NCBI GenBank assembly: GCA_944381825.1 | Contig: CALWMK010000011.1 | Span: 1-44,720 of the forward strand | DNA from: an uncultured Clostridia bacterium | Lineage (GTDB): Bacteria > Bacillota > Clostridia > Christensenellales > UBA1242 | Length of the DNA stretch: 44,720 nucleotides | Direction of reading: 5' to 3' | In this document: positions 1 through 8,755 of the stretch, in pieces | Numbering within the stretch: the stretch's first letter is position 1 | Layout: each line of letters begins with the position of its first letter | Program-made: the position numbers and the translations under genes | Notes under the pieces: model-generated | The model's input: only the letters and a program-made list of their open reading frames with translations | Database searches by the model: none | What the model was told of the DNA's origin: nothing

Positions 1-228
1 TCATTTAGCAAACTAAACTCCTGCTTTGCCACACTTGCCGAGCCTCGTTCTTCATCAAAAACTTCAAATAATTTACTGAAAACCGAGTTTTGTCTAACCC
101 TCAAAACTCAAACTTAAAATCCGTATAAAAGATAAATTGTATTTTTGTGAAGTGAACAGTCACGATACAAATTAAATTCTAAAAGATGGGTGTCCGAAAA
201 TTTGATAATTTTTTGGAGGAGGAATTTA

Positions 229-309
229 GTGCAAAGCGAACAAATTGCTCAAACAATTTTGAAACACAAAAGTTTGATGAGTTCGTTCTTATCAAAAAAA
301 TTAAATTAG
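229..309 (+). CDS. Possible 26-residue small ORF with a strong ribosome site
   Basis: A GTG at 229 lies 6 bases after GGAGGAGG (215-222), a much stronger Shine-Dalgarno than most genes here have. The frame gives a 26-residue peptide, basic and Ser/Leu-rich towards its end, before TAG at 307-309. No family is recognised and so short a frame can arise by chance. The only support is the strength and spacing of the ribosome site. It could be a leader peptide or a spurious frame. Confidence 0.22.
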   Translation: MQSEQIAQTILKHKSLMSSFLSKKLN

Positions 310-459
310 TTTTAAATTGCAAGCTTTAGGGATAAATTTATTTAGAATAACGATGAGAAAAACATGGATAGAGTTTGTTTTGTTTAAATCAGTTGCCGAG
401 ATGATTATTAGTTAAAAACATCAATTAAAACGATGCAAGTTATCGAAGAGATTAAAGTC

Positions 460-488
460 TTGAAAATGAAAAAATTCACATTTAAAAT
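460..488 (+). promoter_or_regulatory. Putative fusA promoter
   Basis: TTGAAA (460-465), a 17-base spacer and TAAAAT (483-488) fit a housekeeping promoter about 60 bases before fusA. The -10 lies in an AT-only dyad (480-489 with 492-501). In DNA this AT-rich, chance matches are common. Confidence 0.38.
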
Positions 489-548
489 TTTAATTTTAAA
501 TGAAAAAATTCAATAAATAATTATTGAAAAAAAATAAAGGAGAAAATA

Positions 549-2627
549 ATGGCTAAAGAAAATTTAGAATTAACCCGTAATGTTGGTATTATGGCGCATA
601 TTGATGCGGGTAAAACAACAACAACAGAGAGAATTCTTTATTACACAGGAATTAACCATAAAATTGGTGAAGTTCACGATGGTCAAGCAACAATGGACTG
701 GATGGAACAAGAACAAGAAAGAGGAATAACCATAACTTCAGCTTGTACGACTTGTCATTGGAAAAATCACAAAATTAACATTATTGACACACCCGGACAC
801 GTTGACTTTACAATTGAAGTTTTGCGTTCTTTGAAAGTTCTTGATGGGGCAGTGCTTGTTTTATCTGCTCGTGATAAGGTTCAGCCTCAAACAGAAACAG
901 TTTGGCGCCAAGCTAATGAATGTAAAGTGCCTGTGATTATTTATGTTAATAAAATGGACAGAGATGATGCCTACTTTGACAAATGTGTTGAATCTGTTAA
1001 ACTTAGACTTAGAACAACACCGCTTCCTCTTCAAATGCCAATAGGAATGGCTGAGGATTTTAAAGGTGTGATTGATCTTTTGACAATGAAGGCTTTTATA
1101 CCTGAAGATGAAATGGGCTCAATTATTGACGAAGTTGAAATTCCTGCAGATCTTCTTGAAGAGGCTAAAAAGAGAAGGATTGAACTTGTTGAATCTGTAG
1201 TTGAAACAGATGATGCCCTTTTGGAAAAATATTTTAATGGAGATGAAATTTCTATTGATGAACTTAAAAAAGCAATTAGAAAAGCAACAATTTCTAAAAA
1301 ACTTACACCTATGCTTTGTGGTTCATCATATAAAAACAAAGGTGTGCAAAATCTTCTTGATGCGATGGTAGAATATCTTCCATCTCCGCTTGACATAGAT
1401 GCAATTAAAGGAATCAATCCTGTTACTGAACAAGAGGAAGAGAGAAAGCCTAATGCAGATGCTCCACTAGCTGGGCTTGCATTTAAAATTGCAACAGACC
1501 CATTTGTTGGTTCACTCACTTTCTTCCGTGTTTATTCTGGAACCCTTAAAGCTGGAACCTATGTGTATAACGCAAATAATGGTAAAACTGAAAGAGTTGG
1601 AAGATTAATTCGTATGCACGCAAATAACAGGACCGAAATTCAAGAATGTGGAGCGGGTGACATTGCAGCAATTGTTGGTCTAAAAGACACAATTACTGGA
1701 CACACTCTTTGTGATGAAAAACATCCAATTCAGCTAGAATCTATGAAATTCCCTGACCCTGTTATTCAACTTGCGATTGAGCCAAAAACAAAAGACATGC
1801 AAGAAAAAATGAGCTTGGCACTAGCAAAACTTTCTCGTGAAGATCCTTCATTCAAGGTTTACACCGACCACGAAACAGGACAAACAATCATTGCTGGTAT
1901 GGGAGAATTGCATCTTGAAATTATTGTTGATAGACTTCTTAGAGAATTTAAAGTGGAAGCAAATGTAGGACAACCACAAGTTGCTTATAGAGAAACAATT
2001 AGAAAAGCTGTTAAAGCAGAAGGAAAGTTTATTAGACAAAGTGGTGGTAAAGGACAATACGGTCATTGTATGATTGAAATGGAACCACTTGAGCCGGGCG
2101 AAGGATATCAGTTTGTTGACAAGACCGTTGGTGGATCTATTCCAAAAGAATTTATTCAACCTATCAACAACGGAATTACAGAAGCAAAACAAACAGGTGT
2201 TCTTGCTGGATATGAAACAGTTGATTTTAAAGTTACTGTTTATGATGGCTCTTTCCATGATGTCGACTCGTCAGAAATGGCATTTAAAATTGCCGGTTCT
2301 ATGGCATTTAAAGATGGTGCATCTAAGGCAAATCCTGTAATTTTAGAGCCAATTATGAAAGTTCAAGTTGAACTTCCAGATGAATATTTGGGAACAGTTA
2401 TGGGTAATCTCACTTCTAGAAGAGGAATTTTAACTGGAAACGAAACAAAACCAGGTGTTCAAGTAATAAATGCAGAAGTTCCACTTTCTGAAATGTTTGG
2501 ATATGCAACATCACTTCGTTCACAAACTCAGGGAAGAGGAACCTTTACTATGGAATTTTTAAAATATAATGAAGTTCCAAAATCAATTGCTGAAAAGATA
2601 ATTGGTGAAAGGGCTAAAAAAGCCTAA
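549..2627 (+). CDS. fusA: Elongation factor G (EF-G)
   Basis: Translocase GTPase that moves tRNA-mRNA through the ribosome after each peptide bond and helps recycle ribosomes. The 692-residue length is normal for bacterial EF-G. The N-terminal GTPase domain shows the P-loop AHIDAGKTT near residue 17, the switch segment [16 protein letters not shown] and NKMD. The later domains II-V are complete, with the domain IV stretch GGKGQYGHC. Translation starts at ATG 549 behind AAAGGAG. It is followed by tuf after 93 bases, as in the Firmicute str operon, but rpsL and rpsG are not in the 548 bases upstream. Identity is secure. Confidence 0.97.
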   Translation: MAKENLELTRNVGIMAHIDAGKTTTTERILYYTGINHKIGEVHDGQATMDWMEQEQERGITITSACTTCHWKNHKINIIDTPGHVDFTIEVLRSLKVLDGAVLVLSARDKVQPQTETVWRQANECKVPVIIYVNKMDRDDAYFDKCVESVKLRLRTTPLPLQMPIGMAEDFKGVIDLLTMKAFIPEDEMGSIIDEVEIPADLLEEAKKRRIELVESVVETDDALLEKYFNGDEISIDELKKAIRKATISKKLTPMLCGSSYKNKGVQNLLDAMVEYLPSPLDIDAIKGINPVTEQEEERKPNADAPLAGLAFKIATDPFVGSLTFFRVYSGTLKAGTYVYNANNGKTERVGRLIRMHANNRTEIQECGAGDIAAIVGLKDTITGHTLCDEKHPIQLESMKFPDPVIQLAIEPKTKDMQEKMSLALAKLSREDPSFKVYTDHETGQTIIAGMGELHLEIIVDRLLREFKVEANVGQPQVAYRETIRKAVKAEGKFIRQSGGKGQYGHCMIEMEPLEPGEGYQFVDKTVGGSIPKEFIQPINNGITEAKQTGVLAGYETVDFKVTVYDGSFHDVDSSEMAFKIAGSMAFKDGASKANPVILEPIMKVQVELPDEYLGTVMGNLTSRRGILTGNETKPGVQVINAEVPLSEMFGYATSLRSQTQGRGTFTMEFLKYNEVPKSIAEKIIGERAKKA

Positions 2628-2645
2628 ATAAAATGGTATAAACGC

Positions 2646-2675
2646 TTGATTTATTTTAAACGTTTATGATAAAAT
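2646..2675 (+). promoter_or_regulatory. Possible tuf promoter in the fusA-tuf gap
   Basis: TTGATT (2646-2651), an 18-base spacer and TAAAAT (2670-2675) lie between fusA and tuf. No terminator is seen in the gap, so tuf may be transcribed both from here and by read-through. Confidence 0.35.
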
Positions 2676-2720
2676 TTTTAATGTTAGAAATGAAAAAATT
2701 AAAAAGGAGAATTAAATAAA

Positions 2721-3923
2721 ATGGCAAAAGCTAAATTTGACAGGTCTTTAACCCACGTAAATGTTGGAACAATTGGCCACGTTGACCATGGTAAGACCAC
2801 ATTAACAGCAGCAATATGTAGATATTGTAGCATGCTTGGAAAAGCTGATTCAATGAAATATGATGAAATTGATAAAGCTCCAGAAGAAAAGGCTAGAGGA
2901 ATTACAATTAACACAGCACACGTTGAATACAACACAAACAAAAGACACTATGCTCACGTTGACTGTCCTGGACACGCTGACTATGTAAAAAACATGATTA
3001 CAGGTGCAGCTCAAATGGACGGAGCAATTTTGGTCGTTTCTGCAGCTGATGGTCCTATGCCTCAAACTCGTGAACATATTCTTCTTGCTCGTCAAGTTGG
3101 TGTTCCTTATATTGTAGTATTCATGAACAAAGTTGACCAAGTTGATGATCCAGAACTTCTTGAACTTGTAGAGATGGAAATTCGCGATCTTCTTACAACT
3201 TATAATTTCCCTGGAGATAAAACACCAATTGTTAAAGGTTCTGCTCTTAAAGCAAATGAAGCTTGTGATGCAAATGATGTTAATAGCGAACACTTAAAAC
3301 CAATTCAAGAACTTCTTGACACACTTGACTCTTACATTCCAGATCCAGCTCGTGAAACTGACAAACCTTTCTTAATGCCAGTTGAAGATGTTTTCACAAT
3401 TACTGGAAGAGGAACTGTGGCAACTGGTAGAGTTGAAAGAGGAACTGTTAAGGTTAACGACACTGTAGAAATTGTTGGTATGGGAAAACAAAGACAAACA
3501 GTTGTTACAGGTGTTGAAATGTTTAGAAAACTTCTTGATGAAGCACAAGCAGGTGATAATGTTGGACTTCTTCTTCGTGGAATTCAAAGAAATGAAGTAG
3601 AAAGAGGGCAAGTTATTTGTAAGCCTGGTTCAATTAAGCCTCATACACATTTCAAAGCAGAAGTTTATGTTCTTAAAAAAGAAGAAGGTGGAAGACATAC
3701 TCCATTCTTTAATGGATATAGACCTCAATTCTATTTCAGAACAACAGACGTTACTGGAACAATTGAACTTCCAGAAGGTGTTGAAATGGTTATGCCTGGT
3801 GACAATGTTAGCATGACAATCAAACTTATTACACCTATTGCTATCGAACAAGGTTTAAGATTTGCTATTCGTGAAGGCGGAAGAACAGTTGGTTCAGGTG
3901 TTGTTTCAACAATAATTGAATAA
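2721..3923 (+). CDS. tuf: Elongation factor Tu (EF-Tu)
   Basis: GTPase that delivers aminoacyl-tRNA to the ribosomal A site. Motifs are intact: GHVDHGKTT at about residue 19, [12 protein letters not shown] (switch I), [12 protein letters not shown], and the conserved domain II/III stretches [13 protein letters not shown] and PGDNV. At 400 residues it is slightly longer than the usual ~395, through a small insertion in the GTPase domain around residues 180-190. The start is ATG 2721 behind AAAAAGGAG. Codon choice is noticeably optimised compared with the neighbours, as expected for a highly expressed gene. A strong terminator follows at once, so the downstream rpsJ operon of many Firmicutes is not attached here. 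Confidence 0.98.
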   Translation: MAKAKFDRSLTHVNVGTIGHVDHGKTTLTAAICRYCSMLGKADSMKYDEIDKAPEEKARGITINTAHVEYNTNKRHYAHVDCPGHADYVKNMITGAAQMDGAILVVSAADGPMPQTREHILLARQVGVPYIVVFMNKVDQVDDPELLELVEMEIRDLLTTYNFPGDKTPIVKGSALKANEACDANDVNSEHLKPIQELLDTLDSYIPDPARETDKPFLMPVEDVFTITGRGTVATGRVERGTVKVNDTVEIVGMGKQRQTVVTGVEMFRKLLDEAQAGDNVGLLLRGIQRNEVERGQVICKPGSIKPHTHFKAEVYVLKKEEGGRHTPFFNGYRPQFYFRTTDVTGTIELPEGVEMVMPGDNVSMTIKLITPIAIEQGLRFAIREGGRTVGSGVVSTIIE

Positions 3924-3964
3924 TTTTTAATATAATTTTAAAATCTAACCCAATTTTAAAATGT

Positions 3965-3996
3965 AAAAAAACAGGACTAACCCACCTGTTTTTTTT
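3965..3996 (+). terminator. Intrinsic terminator after tuf
   Basis: The inverted repeat AAAAAAACAGG / CCTGTTTTTTT with a 9-base loop runs into a T tract. It ends the fusA-tuf unit. Confidence 0.85.
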
Positions 3997-4183
3997 AATT
4001 ATTATTTAAAAAAACATTTTAAAAATTTAGTTAAAATTTAATATTTTTATATTATAAAATATTTTAATTTGATTTTTTGCTTTTAATTTATTTTTAAAAT
4101 AAAAAACAACAAAAAAATATAATTATTTACTTTTTATTTATATTATTTTTGATTTCTTTTAAATTAATTTATAAAAATATTAC

Positions 4184-4211
4184 TTGACAAAAATAATGAA
4201 TAATATATAAT
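4184..4211 (+). promoter_or_regulatory. Strong promoter for the acyltransferase/DUF6320 pair
   Basis: Perfect TTGACA (4184-4189), a 16-base spacer and perfect TATAAT (4206-4211). The expected start near 4218 leaves only about 10 bases of leader before the GTG at 4228. Confidence 0.7.
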
Positions 4212-4227
4212 ATTTAATAGGTAAATT

Positions 4228-5502
4228 GTGAAAAAGAATTGGTATAGATTAGATAATGCTGCGAAAATATATCCTGCAATAAGCAATAATAGGCGAGGAA
4301 GTATGTTTTCAATTTCTGCGGTTTTATCTGAGGTTATTGATAAAATAATTTTAAATGATGCTGTTAATGCTGTGTTGTCAAGATTTCCAAGTTTTAAAGT
4401 AAAATTAAAACGCGGTTTTTTTTGGTATTATCTTGAGGAAAATAAAAAAACTTTTCAAGTTTCTGAGGAACCACCATTTTTTTTAAAATTTATTAATGAA
4501 AGAGAAAACAATGATTATTTATTTAAAGTTTTTTATTTAAATAAAAAAATTACTTTATGTTGTTTTCATGCAATTTGTGATGGAACGGGCGCTTTGGATT
4601 TTTTAAAAGCTATTATTTTTGAATATCTACTTTTAACGGGAAAAAATATTAAGGCTGAAGGTAAACTTAAAACGATATATTCTCCATTTACAAATGAAGA
4701 AAGCAAAGACAAATTTATACAAGTTTATGACAAAAATCTTCCTAAGCCTCAAAGAGAAAGAAGTGCCTTTAAAACATATGGAACTAGTTTTAAGTTTGAT
4801 GGTATGGGTATTATTTGTGGCAAAATTAATATAAATGACCTTAAAGAAATTTGTAAAAAGTATGGCGCTACTGTCACAACCTATCTTTGCGCTCTGTTTA
4901 TGCATTGTATTTTCAAAGCTTTTATTAAAGATAAAAAAATAAAAAATAAGCTTATTAAAATATTAGTTCCTGTTAATATGCGCAAGTTTTATAAAACCGA
5001 AACTGTGAGAAATTTTAGTTTATTTTGCAGAGTTGGACATGATTATGAACAAGAGATTTCTTTTGAACAATGTATTGAACTTTGTAAAAATCAAATTAAA
5101 CAGGGCATTGATAAGCAAAATTTAGATAAACTTCTGAATAGCAATGTAAAGATAGAAAAAAATTGGTTTTTAAAAATTGTTCCCTTATTTTTAAAAGATA
5201 TTGTAATGAAAATAGCATATAACAAGGTTGGAGATAATTTGCACACAGCAAATCTTAGCAACTTAGGTGTTGTTAATTTGCCACAATCTTTTAAAACATA
5301 TGTTGAAGATTTCTTTTTTGTTTTGGGAACATCTTTTTCGTGTAAAAATCATATGGCTGTGATATCTTATAATGAGAATATTAACATAACCTTTTCTAGA
5401 GAAATTGTGGAAAATAATCTTGAAAAAATGTTTTTTAATGAACTTACAAAACAAGGACTTGACATTGAAATTATAAGCAATTATTGGGAGGATGAGTTAT
5501 GA
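4228..5502 (+). CDS. Condensation-superfamily acyltransferase, alcohol acetyltransferase-like
   Basis: A 424-residue cytosolic protein of the CoA-dependent acyltransferase / condensation-domain superfamily, closest to what is annotated in Firmicutes as alcohol O-acetyltransferase-like. The diagnostic HxxxDG motif is present as FHAICDGTGA near residue 115; its His is the expected catalytic base. The second half contains the expected middle segment with VPVNMRKFYKTETVRNF near residue 250. It starts at GTG 4228 with only a weak AGG ahead, on a very short leader. Its stop overlaps the start of the DUF6320 gene (ATGA), so the two are translationally coupled and probably work together. The acyl donor and acceptor cannot be told from the sequence; acyl transfer to an alcohol, lipid or other small molecule is inference. 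Confidence 0.72.
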   Translation: MKKNWYRLDNAAKIYPAISNNRRGSMFSISAVLSEVIDKIILNDAVNAVLSRFPSFKVKLKRGFFWYYLEENKKTFQVSEEPPFFLKFINERENNDYLFKVFYLNKKITLCCFHAICDGTGALDFLKAIIFEYLLLTGKNIKAEGKLKTIYSPFTNEESKDKFIQVYDKNLPKPQRERSAFKTYGTSFKFDGMGIICGKININDLKEICKKYGATVTTYLCALFMHCIFKAFIKDKKIKNKLIKILVPVNMRKFYKTETVRNFSLFCRVGHDYEQEISFEQCIELCKNQIKQGIDKQNLDKLLNSNVKIEKNWFLKIVPLFLKDIVMKIAYNKVGDNLHTANLSNLGVVNLPQSFKTYVEDFFFVLGTSFSCKNHMAVISYNENINITFSREIVENNLEKMFFNELTKQGLDIEIISNYWEDEL

Positions 5503-6176
5503 AAAGTTGCAATAAATGTAATATAACTGTTAATACAAATAAAAACCATTGTCCTCTTTGCTATGCTGAATTGGAAGAAGAAAATAAAACTTCTCATTTT
5601 CCTTATTTTTCAACTAAACAAAAAGAAGAAAAAATAGTAAAAAAAAATGTTTTACTTTTTAAAATTATGCTTTTTTTGTCGATTTGTGCGATTTTCGTTT
5701 GTTTTTTTGTTAATTTCATAATTAATAAAAAAGTTTTATGGAGTATTATTGTTTTTCTCGCTATAATTTATATATGGATTTTAATTAGACATACTATTAT
5801 GAGTAAAAGAAATGTGTTTGAGAAGGTGCTATTTCAATTTGTTGGAATTTTAGCAATTATACTTTCTTCGAACTTGATTTCAGGTGGTGGAGATTGGTTT
5901 TGGAATTTTGTTGTTCCTTCAGCATCTATGCTTACAACAACTGTTATGATTTTATTTTCATTGGTCAACAAGAAAAGAAATGATTTTATTTTAAGCATCT
6001 TTGTTTTAACCTTCATTCTTTTAATATTAAATATTATTTTAAGATTCGCTAATATTGACTCATTTAAATTAATAAGTGAGATTAATATTTTATACAATAG
6101 TCTAGCTTTAGTGGGAATATTAATTTTAGATTTTAAGGCAATTAAAAATTCAATTAGCAAAAATTTTCATATTTAA
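5499..6176 (+). CDS. DUF6320-like zinc-ribbon multi-TM membrane protein
   Basis: A 225-residue protein with an N-terminal zinc ribbon (CNKC near residue 4 and CPLC near residue 18) followed by about six hydrophobic segments (roughly residues 50-72, 76-96, 107-127, 133-152, 157-180 and 190-213). This architecture, and its place directly behind an alcohol-acetyltransferase-like gene, matches the DUF6320 family as I recall it; function is unknown. The start codon overlaps the stop of the acyltransferase by 4 bases and there is no independent promoter. A membrane partner or scaffold for the acyltransferase is the simplest inference. No catalytic motif is visible. Confidence 0.65.
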   Translation: MKSCNKCNITVNTNKNHCPLCYAELEEENKTSHFPYFSTKQKEEKIVKKNVLLFKIMLFLSICAIFVCFFVNFIINKKVLWSIIVFLAIIYIWILIRHTIMSKRNVFEKVLFQFVGILAIILSSNLISGGGDWFWNFVVPSASMLTTTVMILFSLVNKKRNDFILSIFVLTFILLILNIILRFANIDSFKLISEINILYNSLALVGILILDFKAIKNSISKNFHI

Positions 6177-6271
6177 GTATAAGCACATAAAGATTATTAA
6201 AAGTTACAGTCTGTCTTTTATATTTTATAGAGAATAACCCAAGTTTTTTCCTGCTTTAAAACCCCTAATAC

Positions 6272-6300
6272 TTGACTTATTTTTTACTTGAAACTATAAT
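6272..6300 (+). promoter_or_regulatory. thrS promoter
   Basis: TTGACT (6272-6277), a 17-base spacer and perfect TATAAT (6295-6300). The ~80-base leader that follows contains no T-box specifier structure, no TGGNACCGCG-like box and no terminator. Confidence 0.68.
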
Positions 6301-6387
6301 ACAATTAATTAATAAGGCATCATAATTATAGTTGATTATTTTTATTTTATATTGCTTTAAATGATGTTTAAATTAAAAGAGGGAAAA

Positions 6388-8295
6388 ATGAAAGCTAAAA
6401 TTAATAATTGTATTGTTGAATTTGAAAGTTCTAATGTTAGAAATCTTGTAAAAGAACATTTTCAAGAAGATTACAAAAACTTTATAGCCTGCAAAATTAA
6501 TGGAGAAGTTAAAGGCATTTATACAGCGGTTAATGATGGGGATGAAATCGAACTTTTGACATTTGATGACGAGGAAGCAAGACAAGTTTTTTGGCATACA
6601 ACTTCACATGTTTTGGCATATGCTGTTTCTAGACTTTATAAAAATGTTAAGTTTGCCATAGGTCCAGCAACTAGCGAAGGATTTTATTATGATTTTGATG
6701 GAGTTGAAAGCTTTGAAGATTTGGAAATTATTGAAAAAGAGATGAAGAAAATCATCAAAGAAAATCCAAGAATGGAAAGATTTGTAGTTTCCAAACAAGA
6801 AGCAGAAAAACTTTTTGAAAATCAACCTTATAAACTCGAAATTTTAAAGGAAATTGAAGGTGAAATAACCTGCTACAAACTGGGAGATTTTGTTGACCTA
6901 TGCTCAGGTCCTCATCTTTTTGATTTGTCAAAAATTAAAGCGGTTAAACTTAAATCTACTTGTGGAGCATATTGGAAAGGTGATTCAAAAAATAAAATGC
7001 TAAAAAGAATTTATGGCATTTCTTTTACATCAGTTGATGCTCTTAATGAATATCTTCAAATTTTAGAAGATAGAAAACGAAAAGACCATAATAAACTTGG
7101 GCGTGATTTAGAACTTTTTACAACTGTTGACTATATTGGTCAAGGACTTCCAATTCTTCTTCCAAAAGGTGCAAAGATTTTACAAATTCTTCAAAGATTT
7201 GTGGAGGATGAAGAAGAAAAAAGAGGTTGGAAACTTACAATGACACCATTTATGGCAAAGAGTGACCTTTATAAAATATCTGGGCATTGGGATCATTATA
7301 AAGAGGGCATGTTTGTTTTAGGTGATGAAAAAAAAGATAAAGAGGTTTATGCTTTAAGACCAATGACATGTCCTTTTCAGTATCAAGCATTTTTAAATAG
7401 ACCAAGAAGTTATAAGGATTTGCCTCTAAGATATAACGAAACATCCAAGCTTTTTAGGAATGAAGATAGCGGGGAAATGCACGGACTTATTCGAGTTAGA
7501 CAATTTACTCTTTCAGAGGGGCATTTGATGTGTACTCCTGAACAACTTGAAGATGAATTTAAAAGCTGTTTGGAACTTGCTGTTTATATGCTCAAAACTT
7601 TAGGACTTTATGAAGATTCGTCGTATAGATTTTCTCAATGGGATCCAAATAATAGGGAGAAATATATTGGAAGCGCACAACAATGGGAAGAAGCTCAAGG
7701 TGTTATGGAAAAAATTTTAAAGCACCTCGACATTCCATATGTTGTGGGTGTGGGTGAGGCAGCTTTCTATGGACCAAAACTTGACATTCAAATAAAGAAT
7801 GTTTATGGGAAGGAAGACACACTGATCACAATTCAAATTGACCAAATGCTTGCTGAAAAGTTTGGCATGTATTATATTGATAAAGATGGAAACAAAAAAA
7901 CACCTATAATCATTCATCGTTCTAGCATTGGCTGTTATGAAAGAACTTTGGCTTATCTTATCGAAAAAACTGCTGGAGCCTTTCCTATGTGGTTGGCTCC
8001 CGTTCAAACTATTGTCATACCAGTTAGTGAAAAACATTTAGATTATGCTAAAGAGGTTTTTGATAAACTTAAAAATTTTGGGATAAGAGTTGAATTAGAT
8101 AATAGAAATGAAAAGTTGGGCTATAAGATTAGAAGTGCCCAGCTTGAAAAAGTTCCTAGCATGATAATAGTTGGCGATGAGGAAATGGCAAATCAAACAA
8201 TTTCAATAAGAGATAGAGACACCCAACAAACAACAAATATGAAAATTGATGAATTTATATCCTATGTTAAACAACTCGTTGAAGAAAAAAAATAG
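6388..8295 (+). CDS. thrS: Threonyl-tRNA synthetase
   Basis: Class II synthetase that charges tRNA-Thr. The start is placed at ATG 6388, 4 bases behind AGAGGG, rather than at the upstream in-frame ATG 6361, which has no ribosome site; this gives 635 residues, the normal bacterial length. Domain order: TGS (about 1-60), editing domain with HTTSH and the DLCSGPHLF zinc/editing motif, catalytic core with RPMTCP, the motif 2 region LRYNETSKLFRNE and the motif 3 region RSSIGCYERTLAYLIE, then the anticodon-binding domain (last ~100 residues). It stands alone between its own promoter and terminator. Many Firmicute thrS genes carry a T-box; none is seen here. Confidence 0.97.
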   Translation: MKAKINNCIVEFESSNVRNLVKEHFQEDYKNFIACKINGEVKGIYTAVNDGDEIELLTFDDEEARQVFWHTTSHVLAYAVSRLYKNVKFAIGPATSEGFYYDFDGVESFEDLEIIEKEMKKIIKENPRMERFVVSKQEAEKLFENQPYKLEILKEIEGEITCYKLGDFVDLCSGPHLFDLSKIKAVKLKSTCGAYWKGDSKNKMLKRIYGISFTSVDALNEYLQILEDRKRKDHNKLGRDLELFTTVDYIGQGLPILLPKGAKILQILQRFVEDEEEKRGWKLTMTPFMAKSDLYKISGHWDHYKEGMFVLGDEKKDKEVYALRPMTCPFQYQAFLNRPRSYKDLPLRYNETSKLFRNEDSGEMHGLIRVRQFTLSEGHLMCTPEQLEDEFKSCLELAVYMLKTLGLYEDSSYRFSQWDPNNREKYIGSAQQWEEAQGVMEKILKHLDIPYVVGVGEAAFYGPKLDIQIKNVYGKEDTLITIQIDQMLAEKFGMYYIDKDGNKKTPIIIHRSSIGCYERTLAYLIEKTAGAFPMWLAPVQTIVIPVSEKHLDYAKEVFDKLKNFGIRVELDNRNEKLGYKIRSAQLEKVPSMIIVGDEEMANQTISIRDRDTQQTTNMKIDEFISYVKQLVEEKK

Positions 8296-8313
8296 TTATT
8301 TAAATCAAATAAG

Positions 8314-8367
8314 AATGACATTTTATATCTGTAATTTCAAATTTACATTTAAAATGTCATTTTTTTT
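8314..8367 (+). terminator. Intrinsic terminator after thrS
   Basis: AATGACATTTTA (8314-8325) pairs with TAAAATGTCATT (8350-8361) and is followed by a T run. The loop is large (24 bases) but the 12-bp stem is perfect. Confidence 0.75.
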
Positions 8368-8755
8368 GATTATAAAAAAACAAGAGTGATGCGTTGCGAT
8401 GTTAAAAATGCAAGAAAATAAAAACTTAACCATAAAAGTAACGCGTCACACAAAAAGTGCCTGACGCACTTATCCACAATAAAGAAGTAAAAAAATATAA
8501 AAATAGTATGGCAAAATGTTTGACAAAATTCCGGGGGGATAGAATGAATAGAGAGTGGCTTTTTCACATAGAAGGTGGTTATAAAAGCTTTAATTTTGCT
8601 AGTTAATAAAATAGTGATAACAAAAAAATAAAAGTGACTTTACCACTTTAATTGATATCATTGCTTTTTTTTTAATATTTTGCTAAACTACAATAACATA
8701 TATTTTGTGGGATAATTGCTTGCAAAATCACTTTACAATTTTTAATGGAGAAATT
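8368..8755. other. Intergenic stretch between thrS and ileS with dyads, one DnaA box and a tiny ORF
   Basis: No convincing long gene; the minus-strand frame here has no family features. It holds a dyad GTGATGCGTT (8386-8395) / AACGCGTCAC (8440-8449), a second hairpin AAGTGC (8455-8460) / GCACTT (8466-8471), and a perfect DnaA box TTATCCACA at 8470-8478. It also holds a 20-codon frame at 8544-8606 starting with ATG 4 bases after GGGGGGAT. No T-box for ileS and no confident promoter were found. Confidence 0.5.

Larger units (their letters stand above)
1..548. other. Gene-poor left edge upstream of fusA
   Basis: No long reading frame is present. The first ~60 bases are visibly less AT-rich than the rest. 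On the minus strand a frame is open from about position 104 (a TTG) to the left edge and reads like protein (it contains EVFDEERGSASVAKQEF), but no ribosome site precedes the TTG. It could be the start of a gene running off the window or a translated piece of a non-coding repeat. A tiny + strand frame at 229-309 and a putative fusA promoter at 460-488 are listed separately. The usual upstream neighbours rpsL and rpsG are not here. Confidence 0.5.

Noticed and set aside
1031..1519. Minus-strand frame inside fusA
   Set aside because: Shadow of a highly conserved gene, Ser-rich low-complexity translation, no initiation signals. The same holds for the antisense frames inside tuf, thrS, ileS and other genes.
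8370..8567. Minus-strand 65-residue frame
   Set aside because: It overlaps the dyads and has no recognisable domain or ribosome site; probably chance in AT-rich DNA.
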